Notes under the pieces: generated by a model
Database searches by the model: none
Told to the model about the DNA's origin: nothing
What the model saw: the letters and a program-made list of their open reading frames with translations, nothing else
Made by a program: the position numbers and the translations under genes
Assembly (NCBI GenBank): GCA_964479445.1
Contig: CAYZMH010000012.1
Location: 1 to 42,619, forward strand
From: CAYZMH01 sp964479445
Lineage (GTDB): Bacteria; Bacteroidota; Bacteroidia; Bacteroidales; GCA-2748055
Direction: 5' to 3'
DNA: 42,619 bases
Shown here: positions 26,486 to 33,611 of the stretch, piece after piece
How the letters are laid out: every line of letters starts with the position of its first letter
Position numbering within the stretch: position 1 is the stretch's first letter

Positions 26486-27325
26486 TCAGGTTACAAACCC
26501 GTATTCCCTGAGCCACCCCATGATGTAGTCAAATACCTGGTCCTTTTCGGGTTCGTGGTGCAGTTCGTGGTATGCACCTTCCCATAGCTGCAGCCGGGTA
26601 CGGTCACTGGTATTCATTACATAGCTGGTGCTGGCCCTGTGCGAGGTAATCCGGTCGGCGGTACCGTGCATGATCAGGTACGGGCAATTGATTTTGTAAA
26701 CATTTCGCAGGGCATTCAGACCGGCTTCGTACATGGAGTAAAAAAGACCCATGCTGATCCGGTCGTGTACCAGGGGATCATTCTTATAGGCATCCACCAC
26801 CTGTTGTTCCCTGGAAATATCATTGGGATCCAGCCTGTTGGAAATAACAATCCCGGGTGCGATCCGTGCCAGGGAACGGGTAATGCGCATAAGTGTTTCC
26901 GATGGAGGCTGAGTCATTTTCAGCCAGGGAGAGGTGGTGATCAGCGCCTCCACCGTATAGGTTGTGCTGATCACGTAATTGATGGCAATGGAACCGCCCA
27001 TACTGTGCCCGTAGAGGATGATCTTTTTCCCGGGGAATTCTTCCCGGAGATATTCCACCAGGTTTTTCAGGTCATTGATCAATACGGATGCTTTGGTTGG
27101 GGTTCCGCGGCGACCGTCCGACTGTCCATGCCCCCGCTGGTCCCACGCAATAAATGCAACTTTCTTCTCCACAAAACGGGTGGCCCAGCTTTCGATCCGC
27201 CCCGAATGACTTCCAAGTCCGTGCACAAACAACACGATCGACGAAGGATCATCCCCTGGCAACCACTGCTGGATGAAAAGCTGTTTGTGATCGGGCGTCG
27301 TTTTGTAAAAGCGATTGTGTTTCAT
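26486..27325 (-). CDS. alpha/beta hydrolase, monoacylglycerol-lipase-like
   Basis: A serine hydrolase of the Hydrolase_4/S33-like group. From Met at 27325 it is 279 residues; an upstream ATG at 27394 would add 23 residues of unlikely sequence. Motifs in order: LFVHGLGSHSGR (oxyanion loop), AWDQRGHGQSDGRRG, nucleophile elbow GHSMGGSIA, MHGTADRITSH with the acid residue, and YHELHHEP with the catalytic His. This set is typical of monoglyceride lipase-like enzymes. No signal peptide, so cytoplasmic. It is the first gene of a likely pair with the GSCFA gene. Lipid or ester substrate is inferred from family only. Confidence 0.93.
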   Translation of the reverse strand: MKHNRFYKTTPDHKQLFIQQWLPGDDPSSIVLFVHGLGSHSGRIESWATRFVEKKVAFIAWDQRGHGQSDGRRGTPTKASVLINDLKNLVEYLREEFPGKKIILYGHSMGGSIAINYVISTTYTVEALITTSPWLKMTQPPSETLMRITRSLARIAPGIVISNRLDPNDISREQQVVDAYKNDPLVHDRISMGLFYSMYEAGLNALRNVYKINCPYLIMHGTADRITSHRASTSYVMNTSDRTRLQLWEGAYHELHHEPEKDQVFDYIMGWLREYGFVT

Positions 27326-27699
27326 GATCCGGTCCCCGTTTTCGGGATCCATGCAAGTATGTTCATCTGAGTAAAAAGTATACGAATATAGCAAAATGCA
27401 CGTGAAGAATAAAATTCAAAAAGGCAGGGGAAGGGGGTTGTATAACATCTGTAGTGGGTTAAGTGCCATGGCGGTAGTTCAGCATGCGTTGCCTTTGCAA
27501 AACCCTGTGGTTTTTTGTAAATTACTGGTTGCCTACTTTGTGGGTTCTTCCCTCTTTGAGAGCGCAAAACAATGTTTTCAGAGGGGAATGGTGCTCTGTT
27601 TGAGAGGGATCCCGGTCGTGATGATCCAGCTATGAAATATGACACATTTGCAAACAGCGGAAAACCTTGTTGTTTTTAAAATACAAATAACAAACAGAA
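27326..27699. other. intergenic region with no recognised gene
   Basis: This divergent region between the alpha/beta hydrolase and the guanylate-kinase-like gene carries an open frame at 27396-27635 (plus) without recognisable similarity or good codon pattern. A GGCGGTAGTTCAG stretch near 27470 recalls a tRNA D-arm, but no clover-leaf follows. CACATTTG near 27644-27651, one mismatch from TAnnTTTG, may be the -7 box of the downstream gene. Confidence 0.5.
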
Positions 27700-27714
27700 A
27701 TGGAGGATGACAAT

Positions 27715-28470
27715 ATGAGCAATAACAGGAACGGACGACTTGTGGTCTTTTCCGGACCGTCCTGTGTCGGGAAGAGTCCCCTGGCAAAAGCGCTTGCCCG
27801 GCTTTATCCCGACCTGCACAGGTCGATGCGGCCACTGGTATTGTACAACAGCCGCACTGCCCGTCCGGGTGAAAAGGAGGGGGTGGATTACTATTTCCGT
27901 TCCCGTGCGGATATCGAAAAGCTGGAGGGAAGGGATCAGTATGTGGTGATGGATGTCCGGGGGGATCTACAGGCACTGGATCTCCGGGAGCTGAGCCATT
28001 CGCTTGAAAAGGGTGATGTGCTTTTCGAAGGGAATCCCTTCATCGGGCGCCTGTTGCAGACACACTCCTCGCTTGAAAAAGTGAACCGGTTGAGCATTTT
28101 CATGTCTCCGCTGTCACGCGGCGAGATCCTCTTTTTAAAGGATGCAAAGCCCGAGGCATCTCTTCCCGACCTGGTAACCGATGTGATGAGGAGAAAACTG
28201 TTGCGGCGAACCAGGAGGCAGAAAGGGGAGCTTTCGCTCAGGGACCTGGAGAATATTGAACGACGCGCTTCCAGCGCATATGATGAGTTAAAGGAAGCCG
28301 GTTTTTTCCGGTACGTCATTCCCAACCATGACGGGGAAGACAGCGAAAACTGGGATGCATTCTACTACCCGCTAGGTGATGCGCACAAAGCCCTGGAGTC
28401 GTTTGTAGCACTCCTGGAAGGCCGGGAACCTTCGGGAGTGGAGCAGTGGGAGAAAAGCCTTATCCCGTAA
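27715..28470 (+). CDS. divergent guanylate-kinase-like P-loop protein
   Basis: A 251-residue P-loop protein. VFSGPSCVGKSPL (about residues 10-22) is a Walker A motif in the guanylate kinase context, and YNSRTARPGEKEGVDYYFRS matches the GMP-binding segment of Gmk. Beyond this it departs: where Gmk has the E-x-A-x-V-H-G-N-x-Y-G-T block it has a different DVRGDLQALDL stretch, and the C-terminal about 100 residues are longer and rich in Arg/Lys/Glu. Real Gmk is about 205 residues. I choose the ATG at 27715 because GGAGG lies eight bases before it; an earlier in-frame ATG at 27700 contains that signal. It may bind or phosphorylate a nucleotide other than GMP. It stands alone. Confidence 0.8.
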   Translation: MSNNRNGRLVVFSGPSCVGKSPLAKALARLYPDLHRSMRPLVLYNSRTARPGEKEGVDYYFRSRADIEKLEGRDQYVVMDVRGDLQALDLRELSHSLEKGDVLFEGNPFIGRLLQTHSSLEKVNRLSIFMSPLSRGEILFLKDAKPEASLPDLVTDVMRRKLLRRTRRQKGELSLRDLENIERRASSAYDELKEAGFFRYVIPNHDGEDSENWDAFYYPLGDAHKALESFVALLEGREPSGVEQWEKSLIP

Positions 28471-28593
28471 CCTGCCGGCCGGTGACTTCTCCCTGCCGGG
28501 GCCGGATTAAACAATGATCACCTTATAACGTTGGAATATTGAAAGGGAACAGGGCATTGGGCTTTTTGATATCACTGATTACAGGGAATCACT

Positions 28594-28601
28594 TATTTTT
28601 G
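28594..28601 (+). promoter_or_regulatory. candidate Bacteroidota -7 element
   Basis: TATTTTTG, a full match to TAnnTTTG, 33 bases upstream of the small gene at 28634. No TTTG at the standard -33 distance (one lies about 25 bases upstream). Confidence 0.35.
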
Positions 28602-28633
28602 TTCAGAATCGCTGTTTTCCAAAAAAATCTACT

Positions 28634-28825
28634 ATGCGTATCGATAGATCAAAGATATCCTCCACTTCGTTTGAGAAGAAGGAACTCCGGGCAATTGAAG
28701 AGATAAAAAAATCAACGCCACGGGAACGTTTCGCTTTAATAACTTATTTAAGGGAAAATTTTTATGGACCAGGGGTATCTACCGGAAGACTTCAAAGAGT
28801 TTTTGAAGTTACTAAACTCCAATAA
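28634..28825 (+). CDS. small protein of a nucleotidyltransferase module
   Basis: A 63-residue protein: KISSTSFEKKE near the start, then TPRERFALITYLRENFYG and a C-terminal TGRLQRVFEVTKLQ. From memory this resembles the small protein that sits just upstream of AbiEii/DUF6036-like nucleotidyltransferase genes in Bacteroidota and Cyanobacteria, where a motif like LRQxNYG...RLQRVxE is usual. It appears complete. The next gene's start (28764) lies inside its end, a normal overlap for such pairs, but that partner is broken (next entry). The family match is recalled, not searched. A role as antitoxin-like or accessory factor is speculation. Confidence 0.65.
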   Translation: MRIDRSKISSTSFEKKELRAIEEIKKSTPRERFALITYLRENFYGPGVSTGRLQRVFEVTKLQ

Positions 28826-28980
28826 TGCTCATTACCTTTAACAGGCGGGAGTACCTGGAATTGGAAGATAATTTTTTTATTCCGGTAATTTTGATTGAGG
28901 ACCTTTTAAAAAACAAAGCTTCAACAGGTCGCAAAAAAGATGAGCCAGACATGGAGGAACTGCTTAAATACATGAGATAA
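28764..28980 (+). pseudogene. remnant of a nucleotidyltransferase (AbiEii/DUF6036-like) gene, core deleted
   Basis: From 28764, MDQGYLPEDFKEFLKLLNSNN reads like the N-terminus of these nucleotidyltransferases, whose next residues should be the YLLxGG catalytic motif. Here the frame hits TAA at 28839 after 25 codons. In the next frame, 28825-28980 encodes ILIEDLLKNKASTGRKKDEPDMEELLK, which is the usual C-terminal part (LxxLxxNKxAxGRxKDxxDLxxL). The catalytic GG...DxD core, about 80-100 residues, is missing. So a deletion with a frame change has fused the two ends. Alternatively the 51-codon frame from 28825 is expressed as a short peptide. The decayed state is directly visible; the family call is from motif memory. 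Confidence 0.7.
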
Positions 28981-28984
28981 AATT

Positions 28985-29392
28985 ATGCAACAAACCATTC
29001 AATTATCCACCCCATCCCACAACGGGCTGTACGATATCACCCGGCAGGTGGAGGCTGTTGTGGCGGAGAGTGAAATTAAGAACGGACTGGTCAATGTCTA
29101 TGTACAGGGAGCCACGGCGGGTATTATGATCCAGGAGAACTGGGATGAGTCGGTACAGAACGATGTGATCAGCCTGTTGAGAAAACTGGTCCCGGCCGGG
29201 GTGTGGGAACACGACCGGCAGGACAACAACGGGGATTCGCACCTGAAGGCCGGGATTGTAGGGCCCCAGGAGACCATCCCGCTGATTGACGGTAAGATGG
29301 GGCTTTCGACCTGGCAGAATATTTTCCTGTGCGAATTTGACGGTCCGCGCAACACCCGCAGAGTCGCCGTTACGGTAATTTCAGACAGGTAA
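28985..29392 (+). CDS. yjbQ: YjbQ family protein (UPF0047)
   Basis: A 135-residue cytoplasmic protein of the YjbQ family, some members of which have thiamine-phosphate-synthase-like side activity. Conserved parts present: GLVNVYVQGATAG, MIQENWDESVQ, HLKAGIVGPQETIPLIDGKM and STWQNIFLCEFDGPR. The usual HTTA motif, which holds a conserved His, reads GATA here, so that residue is Gly. The second conserved His, in DSHLKA, is kept. It lies four bases after the nucleotidyltransferase remnant, so it may be transcribed from the same promoter, and 64 bases before the PfpI-like gene. The in vivo role of the family is unsettled. Confidence 0.9.
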   Translation: MQQTIQLSTPSHNGLYDITRQVEAVVAESEIKNGLVNVYVQGATAGIMIQENWDESVQNDVISLLRKLVPAGVWEHDRQDNNGDSHLKAGIVGPQETIPLIDGKMGLSTWQNIFLCEFDGPRNTRRVAVTVISDR

Positions 29393-29456
29393 CCCGTGTG
29401 CAGGAGGCAGGTCGGATTACATCGGTATAAAATAATAAACAAGAAATCAATACGAT

Positions 29457-30008
29457 ATGAAAGAGAAAACCATGCCTTTACAGGACAGAAAGATTGCCAT
29501 ACTCATTGGTGAAGGGGTTGAAGACCTGGAATTTTTTGTACCCTACATGCGTCTCCAGGAGGAGGGGGCTCATGTCATAGCGGCAGGTATCGATCTAAAC
29601 CCGGTACACGGAAAAAAGGGATTGGAAATAACACCCGATGCAACCGTGGAATCTCTCAGGAGTGAACAACTGTTTGCCCTGGTGGTGCCGGGTGGATGGG
29701 CTCCTGACAAGATACGGAGATCGGATCGTGTCAAAGAGCTGGTCAGAGAGATGGATCGTACGGGGAAACCCATTGCCATAATCTGTCATGGCGGGCTTGT
29801 GGCCATTTCAGCCGATATCGTGAAGGGGCGCCGGGCAACCGGCTCGCTGGGCATTAAGGATGACCTGGTCAATGCAGGTGCTACCTGGGTGGACCAGGCT
29901 GCTTTCAGGGATGATCACCTGATCTGGGGGCGGGTCGTGGCAGATATTCCGGCCTTTTGCCGGGAATTGGTTACGGCGCTGAAAGAACAAGCCATTTCCC
30001 AGGAGTAG
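29457..30008 (+). CDS. DJ-1/PfpI family protein
   Basis: A 183-residue protein of the PfpI/YhbO class within the glutamine-amidotransferase-like fold. Visible: IGEGVEDLEFFVPYMRL (with the Glu19 that contacts the reactive Cys), the LVVPGGWAPD loop, and the nucleophile elbow IICHGG with Cys110 and His111. Proposed activities in this class include protease, chaperone and deglycase. The start may be Met1 (29457) or Met6 (29472). It runs on the plus strand 64 bases behind yjbQ and ends 10 bases before the convergent DUF4252 gene. All key residues are present. Confidence 0.92.
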   Translation: MKEKTMPLQDRKIAILIGEGVEDLEFFVPYMRLQEEGAHVIAAGIDLNPVHGKKGLEITPDATVESLRSEQLFALVVPGGWAPDKIRRSDRVKELVREMDRTGKPIAIICHGGLVAISADIVKGRRATGSLGIKDDLVNAGATWVDQAAFRDDHLIWGRVVADIPAFCRELVTALKEQAISQE

Positions 30009-30018
30009 GGATCCGGGA

Positions 30019-30519
30019 CTATAGCTCCATGTACTCACATGCCTGGACACCGGTGACCCCGGCCACCGCGTTGAGCAGATCGGCATGTATGCGGCCGCGG
30101 ATATGGACCAGGGTATTGTCATCTCCGCCTACCAGGATCAGCAGGTCACGGATGCGTCCGCGCTTTTCACGGACCAGTATCCGCACATGTTCTCCCTCGC
30201 TGTTCACCTCTACCAGGGAGTGGTACCCGGCAGGGGGTGTCCTGAAACGCGCTTCCGTTACAAAATTGGCATGGGGATACCGGTCGGTGTCTTCAATGGT
30301 AAGCACCCGCAGCGACCGGATGGAGCGGAGAAGCTGGCGTTCCTCGTTTTCCAGGTCGGCAATGGCGCCGGCAAAACGCATCAGGAAGCCGGGAAGGTAA
30401 ACGCTTACGACTCCTTCTTCCCCTTTGTATTTATGGTATATCGATTCAACCTCGCGGGGCTGGGCAGTGAGAGCCGCAGTGATAATAACCAGGGACAGGA
30501 TGACGATTATCTTTTTCAT
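30019..30519 (-). CDS. DUF4252 protein
   Basis: A 166-residue exported protein of the Bacteroidota-specific DUF4252 family. From the Met at 30519 it has a short Lys-rich start and hydrophobic signal ending near TAQ; an upstream ATG at 30546 would add nine residues and fits less well. The mature part is alpha/beta with SVYLPGFLMRFAG, IRSLRVLTIED and DLLILVGGDDNTLVHIRGRI, the family's conserved segments. It lies 39 bases after queG and may be the last gene of that transcript. Function is unknown. Confidence 0.88.
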   Translation of the reverse strand: MKKIIVILSLVIITAALTAQPREVESIYHKYKGEEGVVSVYLPGFLMRFAGAIADLENEERQLLRSIRSLRVLTIEDTDRYPHANFVTEARFRTPPAGYHSLVEVNSEGEHVRILVREKRGRIRDLLILVGGDDNTLVHIRGRIHADLLNAVAGVTGVQACEYMEL

Positions 30520-30558
30520 GACGATTCGTTTTGGGTTGTTTCCCATAAGACGAACGAT

Positions 30559-31500
30559 TCATTTGTTTGTTACATCCCTACCCGGTAAAAAATCAATATT
30601 TCTTCGCAGACCTTTGTAGCCGGCGCGTTTTACGGCTGACTTTTTAAAGAGTTGGTTAAAGTGGTCGCGGTCGAGTCCGATCCACTCTTTCTCTGACATA
30701 GCGAGCAGGGATGGGGCCGGGGTGAATTCCTTTACCTGGTTGGGGGTGCTTTTGCGGTTCCACGGACATACATCCTGGCAGATGTCGCATCCAAACACCC
30801 GGTTTTCCATCTGGTCGTGGTAGGTTTCCGGGATCTCGTCTCTGTTTTCGATAGTCAGGTAGGAGATGCATTTCCGGGCATCGATGGTGCGGTTGAGGTT
30901 GATGGCACCGGTAGGGCACGCTTCGATGCAGCGTGTGCAGCTCCCGCAGAAGTCGCTCTCCGGAACCGAATTATAGTCCAGCTCCAGGTTGGTGATGATC
31001 TCCCCGATAAAAACAAAGGAGCCATGATGGCGGGAGATCAGCATGGAGTTCTTTCCGATCCAGCCCAGTCCGGCCTGCACCGCCCATGCACGGTCCAGCA
31101 CCGGGGCGGTATCAACGAAGACGCGGCCCTCGACCGGACCGAAATGTTCGTTCATGAAAGAGAGCAACTGCTTCATCCTGTCCTTCATGATGAAATGGTA
31201 ATCGATGCCATACGCATACTTGGAGAGTACGGGGGCTTCCGGGTCCTCCTGGGTCTTCTCAGGGTAGTAATTGAGCAGGAGGGACACTACGCTTTTAGCA
31301 CCCGGTACCAGTTTCCGGGGATCGGTTCTCTTTTCGAAGTAATTGGCCATGTATCCCATGGAGCCGTGCATGTCCTTGTCCAGCCAGTTCCGGAACTGCT
31401 TTTCATCCTCCTCCAGGTGCCTGGCCTGTGCAAAACCACATGCGGTGAACCCCAGTCTGAGAGCTTCGTTCTTGATTGCGATGGTTATTGTTTCGGGCAT
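30559..31500 (-). CDS. queG: epoxyqueuosine reductase
   Basis: Reduces epoxyqueuosine to queuosine in tRNA wobble position 34, the last step of that modification, using cobalamin and two [4Fe-4S] clusters. The 313-residue protein has the two cluster motifs: CGSCTRCIEAC with Cys185/188/191/195 and CDICQDVCPW with Cys238/241/245, plus Cys211 that completes one cluster. The DTAPVLDRAWAVQAGLGWIGKNS block (about 130-152) is the catalytic and cobalamin-contact region, with Asp136 the likely acid. C-terminal HEAT extensions found in some QueG are absent. Lies 70 bases after sufT; as a cluster enzyme it fits an Fe-S assembly operon. Confidence 0.96.
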   Translation of the reverse strand: MPETITIAIKNEALRLGFTACGFAQARHLEEDEKQFRNWLDKDMHGSMGYMANYFEKRTDPRKLVPGAKSVVSLLLNYYPEKTQEDPEAPVLSKYAYGIDYHFIMKDRMKQLLSFMNEHFGPVEGRVFVDTAPVLDRAWAVQAGLGWIGKNSMLISRHHGSFVFIGEIITNLELDYNSVPESDFCGSCTRCIEACPTGAINLNRTIDARKCISYLTIENRDEIPETYHDQMENRVFGCDICQDVCPWNRKSTPNQVKEFTPAPSLLAMSEKEWIGLDRDHFNQLFKKSAVKRAGYKGLRRNIDFLPGRDVTNK

Positions 31501-31570
31501 GGCGGGATCAGATCAGGAATTGATTATTCTGCTCCGGTTAAATCAGGAGTGAATGGAAACCAGGTAATTA

Positions 31571-31894
31571 TTACATCATGCCCAGCTCCAGTTTAGCCTC
31601 GTCGGAGAGCATGTCTTTGTCCCAGGGGGGATCGAATGTGAGGTTGATGTTGGTTTTTTCAACGCCTTTCACATCGGTGACGTACATCTCCACATCGGCC
31701 AGGAGCACGTCTACCACCGGACAATTGGGTGCGGTGAGTGTCATGGTGATTTTGGCCTCTCCTTCATCGGTGAGGTCGATCTCATAGATCAGCCCCAGGT
31801 CATAGACGTTAACCGGAATTTCGGGATCGTATACATTCTTCAGTGCCTGTACAATATCGGCTTCGATGTCGGTTTTGGTTCGTTCGTTGCTCAT
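31571..31894 (-). CDS. sufT: SufT-like MIP18/DUF59 Fe-S assembly factor
   Basis: A 107-residue MIP18 family protein. Known members help deliver or assemble Fe-S clusters. Conserved blocks: VYDPEIPVNVYDLGLIYEI and TLTAPNCPVVDVL, with the family Cys at about 62, then LTFDPPWDKDMLSDEAKLELG. It is 14 bases after sufE and in line with the suf genes. Family and context agree; the exact client set is unknown. Stand-alone DUF59 proteins are sometimes annotated PaaD-like; the suf context argues against phenylacetate oxidation. Confidence 0.93.
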   Translation of the reverse strand: MSNERTKTDIEADIVQALKNVYDPEIPVNVYDLGLIYEIDLTDEGEAKITMTLTAPNCPVVDVLLADVEMYVTDVKGVEKTNINLTFDPPWDKDMLSDEAKLELGMM

Positions 31895-31908
31895 ACCTTT
31901 TCCTCCGC

Positions 31909-32334
31909 TTACATGTTTTGTTTTGCCTGGTAGGCCAGGGCATAGGTTTTCATTTTCTTAACCATGGCCAGTAATCCGTTGGAACGTGTTGGGGAGAGGT
32001 TTTGTTTGAGTCCGATCTCGTCGATGAAGTAGAGCTCGTTATTAACGATCTCCTCCGGCTCCTGTCCGCTGAGGGTCTTTACAAGCAGTGCCGCGATGCC
32101 CTTCACAATTACCGCATCGCTGTCGGCCTGGAAATAGAGCTTCCCGTCTTTGAAATCGGCATGGAGCCACACCCTGGACTGGCACCCGCTGATCAGGTAG
32201 TCGTCGGTTTTATAGGCAGGATCCATCTCCGGGAGACTGTTTCCAAGCTCGATAAGGTAATCGTACCGGTCGAGCCAGTCATCGAACATGGAAAATTCTT
32301 CAATAATTTCGTCCTGTATCTTGTTTAGTGACAT
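31909..32334 (-). CDS. sufE: cysteine desulfurase activator SufE
   Basis: Accepts sulfane sulfur from SufS and passes it to the SufBCD scaffold. From Met at 32334 the protein has 141 residues; an in-frame ATG at 32358 would add eight residues not found in the family. The sulfur-accepting Cys51 sits in LISGCQSRVWL, at the same number as in E. coli SufE. Also seen: DRYDYLIELG and NGLLAMVKKM near the C-terminus. The gene is 44 bases after sufS and 14 before the sufT-like gene. Confidence 0.96.
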   Translation of the reverse strand: MSLNKIQDEIIEEFSMFDDWLDRYDYLIELGNSLPEMDPAYKTDDYLISGCQSRVWLHADFKDGKLYFQADSDAVIVKGIAALLVKTLSGQEPEEIVNNELYFIDEIGLKQNLSPTRSNGLLAMVKKMKTYALAYQAKQNM

Positions 32335-32378
32335 GTCACTCCTTTTTCGTTTATGCAAAAATAACGGTTTATGCCCAA

Positions 32379-33599
32379 TCAGGAAAACATCCTGCGAACC
32401 CTTTCCAATCCGTTCACCAGCAGGTCGATCTCTTCCCTGGTGTTATAAAAGACCATGGAAGCCCGGATGGTACCGTTGATGTTAAAGTGATCCATTACCG
32501 GTTGGGTACAATGGGTGCCGGTTCTTACCGCAACGCCCATTTTATCCAGGATCATCCCGGCGTCATAGGGATGTACCCCTTCCAAAAGGAAACTGAGCAC
32601 ACTGATCTTATTTTTGGCGGTACCATAGAGGACCAATCCGTCGATCTCCTGGAGTTTTGCAGTGGCATACTTCAGCAGATCCGTTTCGTGTTGCTGCACG
32701 TTTTCGATACCCAGGTTCCGGAAATAGTTCAGGGCGCTGGCCATACCGATGGCACCGGCATAAGGGGTTGTTCCGGCTTCGAACTTAAAGGGAAGTTCGT
32801 TATAGGTGGTTTTTTCAAATGTAACGCAATCGACCATATCGCCTCCTCCCTGACCGGGAGGCATCTCTTCCAGGTATTGTTCTTTCCCGTAAAGAACCCC
32901 GATTCCGGTCGGACCAAAGATCTTGTGACCCGAGAAGGCAAAAAAATCGCAATCCAGGTCCTGAACATCCACCGGACCGTGCTGCACCATCTGTGCTCCG
33001 TCGATCATAACCGGAATTCCCGCCTCGTGGGCGATCCGGGTAATCTCTTTCACGGGGTTGACCGTACCCAGGGAGTTGGAGGCATAGGTGACCGCCACCA
33101 GCTTTGTACGTTCGTTCAGCAGCTTTTTATACTCCTCCATGATAAGTTCTCCTCGGTCGTCAAACGGGATGACCCGTAACCTGGCTTTTTTACGTTCGCA
33201 GAGCATCTGCCATGGCACCAGGTTGGAGTGGTGTTCCATCTCCGAAAGGATGATCTCGTCCCCTTCCCCCAGGTATTTTTCCCCGAACGAGAAAGCAAGG
33301 GTATTTACCGAACCGGTGGTTCCGCTGGTAAAGATGATCTCTTTGGTATCGGAAGCATTGATAAAGGAGCGCACCTCTTCCCGCGCCTCTTCATAAGCTT
33401 CGGTCATCTGTTCACTGAGGTAGTGGATTCCGCGGTGGATTGAACTGTTTTTCCTGGCATAGATCTCCTCCAGGGTTTGAATTACTACTCGGGGTTTCTG
33501 GGTTGTCGCCCCGTTATCGAGGTACACCAGCGGTTTATCATAGATCTTCTCCCCGAGGATCGGGAAGTCGTTCCGTATTTCCTGAATATTAAAATTCAC
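32379..33599 (-). CDS. sufS: cysteine desulfurase SufS
   Basis: PLP enzyme that takes sulfur from cysteine as a persulfide, for Fe-S assembly. The 406-residue group II desulfurase has YLDNGATTQKP at the N-terminus, the PLP-binding Lys226 in FSGHKIFGP, and the persulfide-forming Cys364 in RTGTHCTQP. A short loop around this Cys means it depends on SufE, whose gene follows. The gene starts 12 bases after sufD. Length and key residues match characterised SufS. Confidence 0.97.
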   Translation of the reverse strand: MNFNIQEIRNDFPILGEKIYDKPLVYLDNGATTQKPRVVIQTLEEIYARKNSSIHRGIHYLSEQMTEAYEEAREEVRSFINASDTKEIIFTSGTTGSVNTLAFSFGEKYLGEGDEIILSEMEHHSNLVPWQMLCERKKARLRVIPFDDRGELIMEEYKKLLNERTKLVAVTYASNSLGTVNPVKEITRIAHEAGIPVMIDGAQMVQHGPVDVQDLDCDFFAFSGHKIFGPTGIGVLYGKEQYLEEMPPGQGGGDMVDCVTFEKTTYNELPFKFEAGTTPYAGAIGMASALNYFRNLGIENVQQHETDLLKYATAKLQEIDGLVLYGTAKNKISVLSFLLEGVHPYDAGMILDKMGVAVRTGTHCTQPVMDHFNINGTIRASMVFYNTREEIDLLVNGLERVRRMFS

Positions 33600-33611
33600 T
33601 CTATCGCTCCT

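Noticed and set aside
27396..27635. 79-codon plus-strand frame and a tRNA-like D-arm near 27470
   Set aside because: No homology seen; the distance from the D-arm-like sequence to any T-arm-like GGTTC is too long and no acceptor stem pairs.
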